34,347 nucleotides of DNA from Bacteroides sp. Lineage in GTDB: Bacteria > Bacteroidota > Bacteroidia > Bacteroidales > Bacteroidaceae. A program made the position numbers and the translations under genes. The stretch is taken from the NCBI GenBank assembly GCA_017472925.1, contig JAFUNS010000003.1, positions 1-34,347 of the forward strand, written 5' to 3'. The notes below the pieces were generated by a model, which worked only from the letters and a program-made list of their open reading frames with translations, was not told the origin of the DNA and did no database searches. Positions within the stretch are counted from its first letter, which is position 1, and each line of letters opens with the position of its first letter. Of this stretch, positions 33,440-34,347 are shown piece after piece.

Positions 33440-33672
33440 GCGAGGACAGTAAACAAATAATGAAAAGCGCCCAATGCGCCAGGATTATTTTATGTATCAG
33501 TGAAATGTTCGGTGTTACCCTCAATGAAGCAACCGACATTTACTATAATTCTGAAACTGCCAATATGATAGAGGAGGGGGTGGCCGATTTGCATTGCCGT
33601 AGCGACAAATATTTGGCCGAAGAAATATGGAATGAACATCAAGAAGCTGGACAATCAATGAACAAGCCTTGA
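33436..33672 (+). CDS. DUF3791 small protein, second of two
   Basis: 78 residues, helical and acidic. L-C-I-S-E-M-F-G-V-T-L-N-E-A-T, then D-L-H-C-R-S-D-K-Y-L-A-E-E-I-W-N-E, aligns in layout with V-L-H-T-F-S-S-R-Y-L-M-E-D-L of the first DUF3791 protein, so the two are distant paralogues. It begins inside the DUF3990 stop (ATGA overlap). Diverged enough from the first copy that they may do different jobs. Confidence 0.83.
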   Translation: MSEDSKQIMKSAQCARIILCISEMFGVTLNEATDIYYNSETANMIEEGVADLHCRSDKYLAEEIWNEHQEAGQSMNKP

Positions 33673-33709
33673 TTTTTCATCTCCGCATCATCGGGCACAA
33701 TAATCGGTT

Positions 33710-33763
33710 TGCCGAAAATCTCATAATTTAAAACCCGTAAAATGCCGAAAATCTCATAATTTA
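33710..33763. repeat. 33-bp tandem repeat that ends the RelE-type toxin gene
   Basis: TGCCGAAAATCTCATAATTT(A) occurs at 33710-33730 and again at 33743-33763, a period of 33 bp with AAACCCGTAAAA between. The stop codon of the toxin on the minus strand (TAA, 33763-33761) is the first three bases of the second copy. May be the remaining end of an insertion sequence; no transposase is present. Confidence 0.75.
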
Positions 33764-33952
33764 GGGCATAAGAGGTTCTTTGTAGATGTTTAGTCTGATT
33801 TTCCATATATCTTCGAGGATTTCCACACCCTGGCGTGGATTGGCTTGGAGTGAAACTAACAATGCCTCAAAATCGGCCTCCAAAGATTTGTGTTTCTTCT
33901 TTAATCGCTTGTAGGCCGATTTGAACTCGTCGGAAATTCTGATTTTCATCAT
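33761..33952 (-). pseudogene. RelE/ParE-type toxin, C-terminally truncated
   Basis: 63 codons from ATG at 33952. The N-terminal RelE/ParE pattern is clear: I-S-D-E-F-K-S-A-Y-K-R-L-K-K-K, L-V-S-L-Q-A-N-P-R-Q-G-V-E, W-K-I-R-L-N-I. Complete members go on for about 30-40 residues (usually a G-K-G-x-S-G-G-x-R-V-I-T stretch plus strands of the active site), all missing here. The reading frame instead ends P-L-M-P at the tandem repeat. It overlaps the antitoxin stop by 4 bp. Likely non-toxic; it could still bind the antitoxin. Confidence 0.75.
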
Positions 33953-34143
33953 AGGGCGCGCAATGCTTCTATGGCTTCTTCCATACTCATGGCAGGTGCC
34001 TTTTCCGCTTGCTTCATGCCTTTGCGAATGGATGCAGCCACCTTGTATGATTCTTCCAATTTTTGAAGATGATTCCAACGGCGTCGGCTCATCCGTACGG
34101 TTACTAAATTGGCTTCTTGTGATATGACAGATGTTTGCAGCAT
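33949..34143 (-). CDS. Antitoxin of the truncated RelE-type pair
   Basis: 64 residues. The N-terminal strand/helix (A-N-L-V-T-V-R-M-S-R-R-R-W-N-H-L) looks like a small ribbon-helix-helix DNA-binding part, and the tail (M-S-M-E-E-A-I-E-A-L-R-A-L) an amphipathic toxin-binding helix. The gene is intact and has its own promoter, although the toxin is cut short. Confidence 0.78.
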   Translation of the reverse strand: MLQTSVISQEANLVTVRMSRRRWNHLQKLEESYKVAASIRKGMKQAEKAPAMSMEEAIEALRAL

Positions 34144-34166
34144 AATTTTATCTTTTTAGGTATATG

Positions 34167-34197
34167 CAAAAATATCAATTATTTCTTTATCTGCAAA
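34167..34197 (-). promoter_or_regulatory. Promoter of the RelE-type pair
   Basis: TTTG (34197-34194), 19 bp, TATTTTTG (34174-34167) on the minus strand, 24 bp before the antitoxin ATG. Confidence 0.87.
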
Positions 34198-34255
34198 GAA
34201 AATGCAGAAACTTCATTTGAGAGTTAACCTCATTTAATGGTTTGTCTTATCCGAT

Positions 34256-34300
34256 AAAGTGGTTACGGTTACAGTAGTTACAGTTTATTTTGCGCACACA
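34256..34300 (+). repeat. GTTACAG-type tract, relative of the one at 23344
   Basis: AAAGTGGTTACGGTTACAGT then AGTTACAGTTTATTTTGCGC aligns with the minus-strand tract after the VirE/DUF3987 stop (GTGGTTACAG..AGTTACAG..TTATTTTGC). Inverted relative to that copy. Nothing else is recognised from 34201 to the right edge. Confidence 0.55.
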
Positions 34301-34347
34301 TAGTACCCTTGAAATAATTTAAAACCGAATTATTATATTTATATATA

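Noticed and set aside
1-34347. tRNA or rRNA genes
   Set aside because: I saw no cloverleaf or conserved tRNA boxes or rRNA stretches, though without a covariance search a tRNA could be missed.

Overview
The window reads as chromosome of a gut Bacteroidales (Bacteroides/Phocaeicola type). Reasons: several promoters match the Bacteroidetes TTTG-N19-21-TAnnTTTG form rather than sigma70 -35/-10 boxes; many lipoproteins and exported proteins are of families largely restricted to this group (DUF4837, GH43 lipoprotein, DUF4922 fusion, VirE-N/DUF3987); and the intergenic regions carry palindromic repeats of the GGCACGGATTACACGGATT and GTCATTCTGAG kinds. Species cannot be fixed from the sequence alone.

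Layout. 1-3.5 kb (visibly G+C-rich, minus strand): a sigma54-type response regulator and a translationally coupled sensor kinase, followed by the 5' part of a POT peptide transporter that runs off the left edge. 3.5-3.9 kb: a cluster of intergenic repeats. 3.9-6.2 kb (minus): RNase Z, an ECF sigma factor, a probable anti-sigma factor and a small exported protein in one tight operon. 6.4-8.2 kb: rpsA (ribosomal protein S1) with a promoter and a clear terminator. 8.3-10.7 kb: a GH43 lipoprotein glycosidase and a BadF/GlcNAc-kinase-like ATPase, one base apart. 11.2-14.3 kb (plus): a 1044-residue exported beta-helix plus barrel-like protein, probably carbohydrate-active. 14.5-20.2 kb (minus): a glycosyltransferase/HIT-like fusion (DUF4922), a leaderless SpoIID/LytB protein, an AmpG-like permease and a SIMPL protein, which together look like a cell-wall-fragment recycling operon. 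20.3-22.5 kb (plus): rlmN and a DUF4837 lipoprotein.

22.7-34.3 kb is accessory DNA. First comes a VirE-N/DUF3987 primase-helicase-like gene with a lysozyme-like 'structural protein P5' relative and two small partners (minus). Then there is an unknown 365-aa protein and a roughly 220-nt structured RNA with its own perfect promoter and a long interrupted hairpin (6S-RNA-like), followed by three exported proteins. After that come a small HTH protein with an internal duplication, a YoeB/Txe toxin-antitoxin pair with apparent operator repeats, a DUF3791-DUF3990-DUF3791 three-gene operon (ADP-ribosyltransferase-like candidate flanked by two related small proteins), and a RelE-type toxin-antitoxin pair whose toxin is cut short at a tandem repeat. 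A+T content rises strongly after about 27 kb.

Most noteworthy: the 28.3-28.5 kb structured RNA; the DUF3791-DUF3990-DUF3791 operon; the in-frame capture of two unrelated intergenic repeat families inside the VirE/DUF3987 gene; the truncated toxin at a 33-bp tandem repeat; identical 24-bp direct repeats bracketing the HTH/YoeB module; and the cytoplasmic SpoIID plus GT/HIT-fusion operon.
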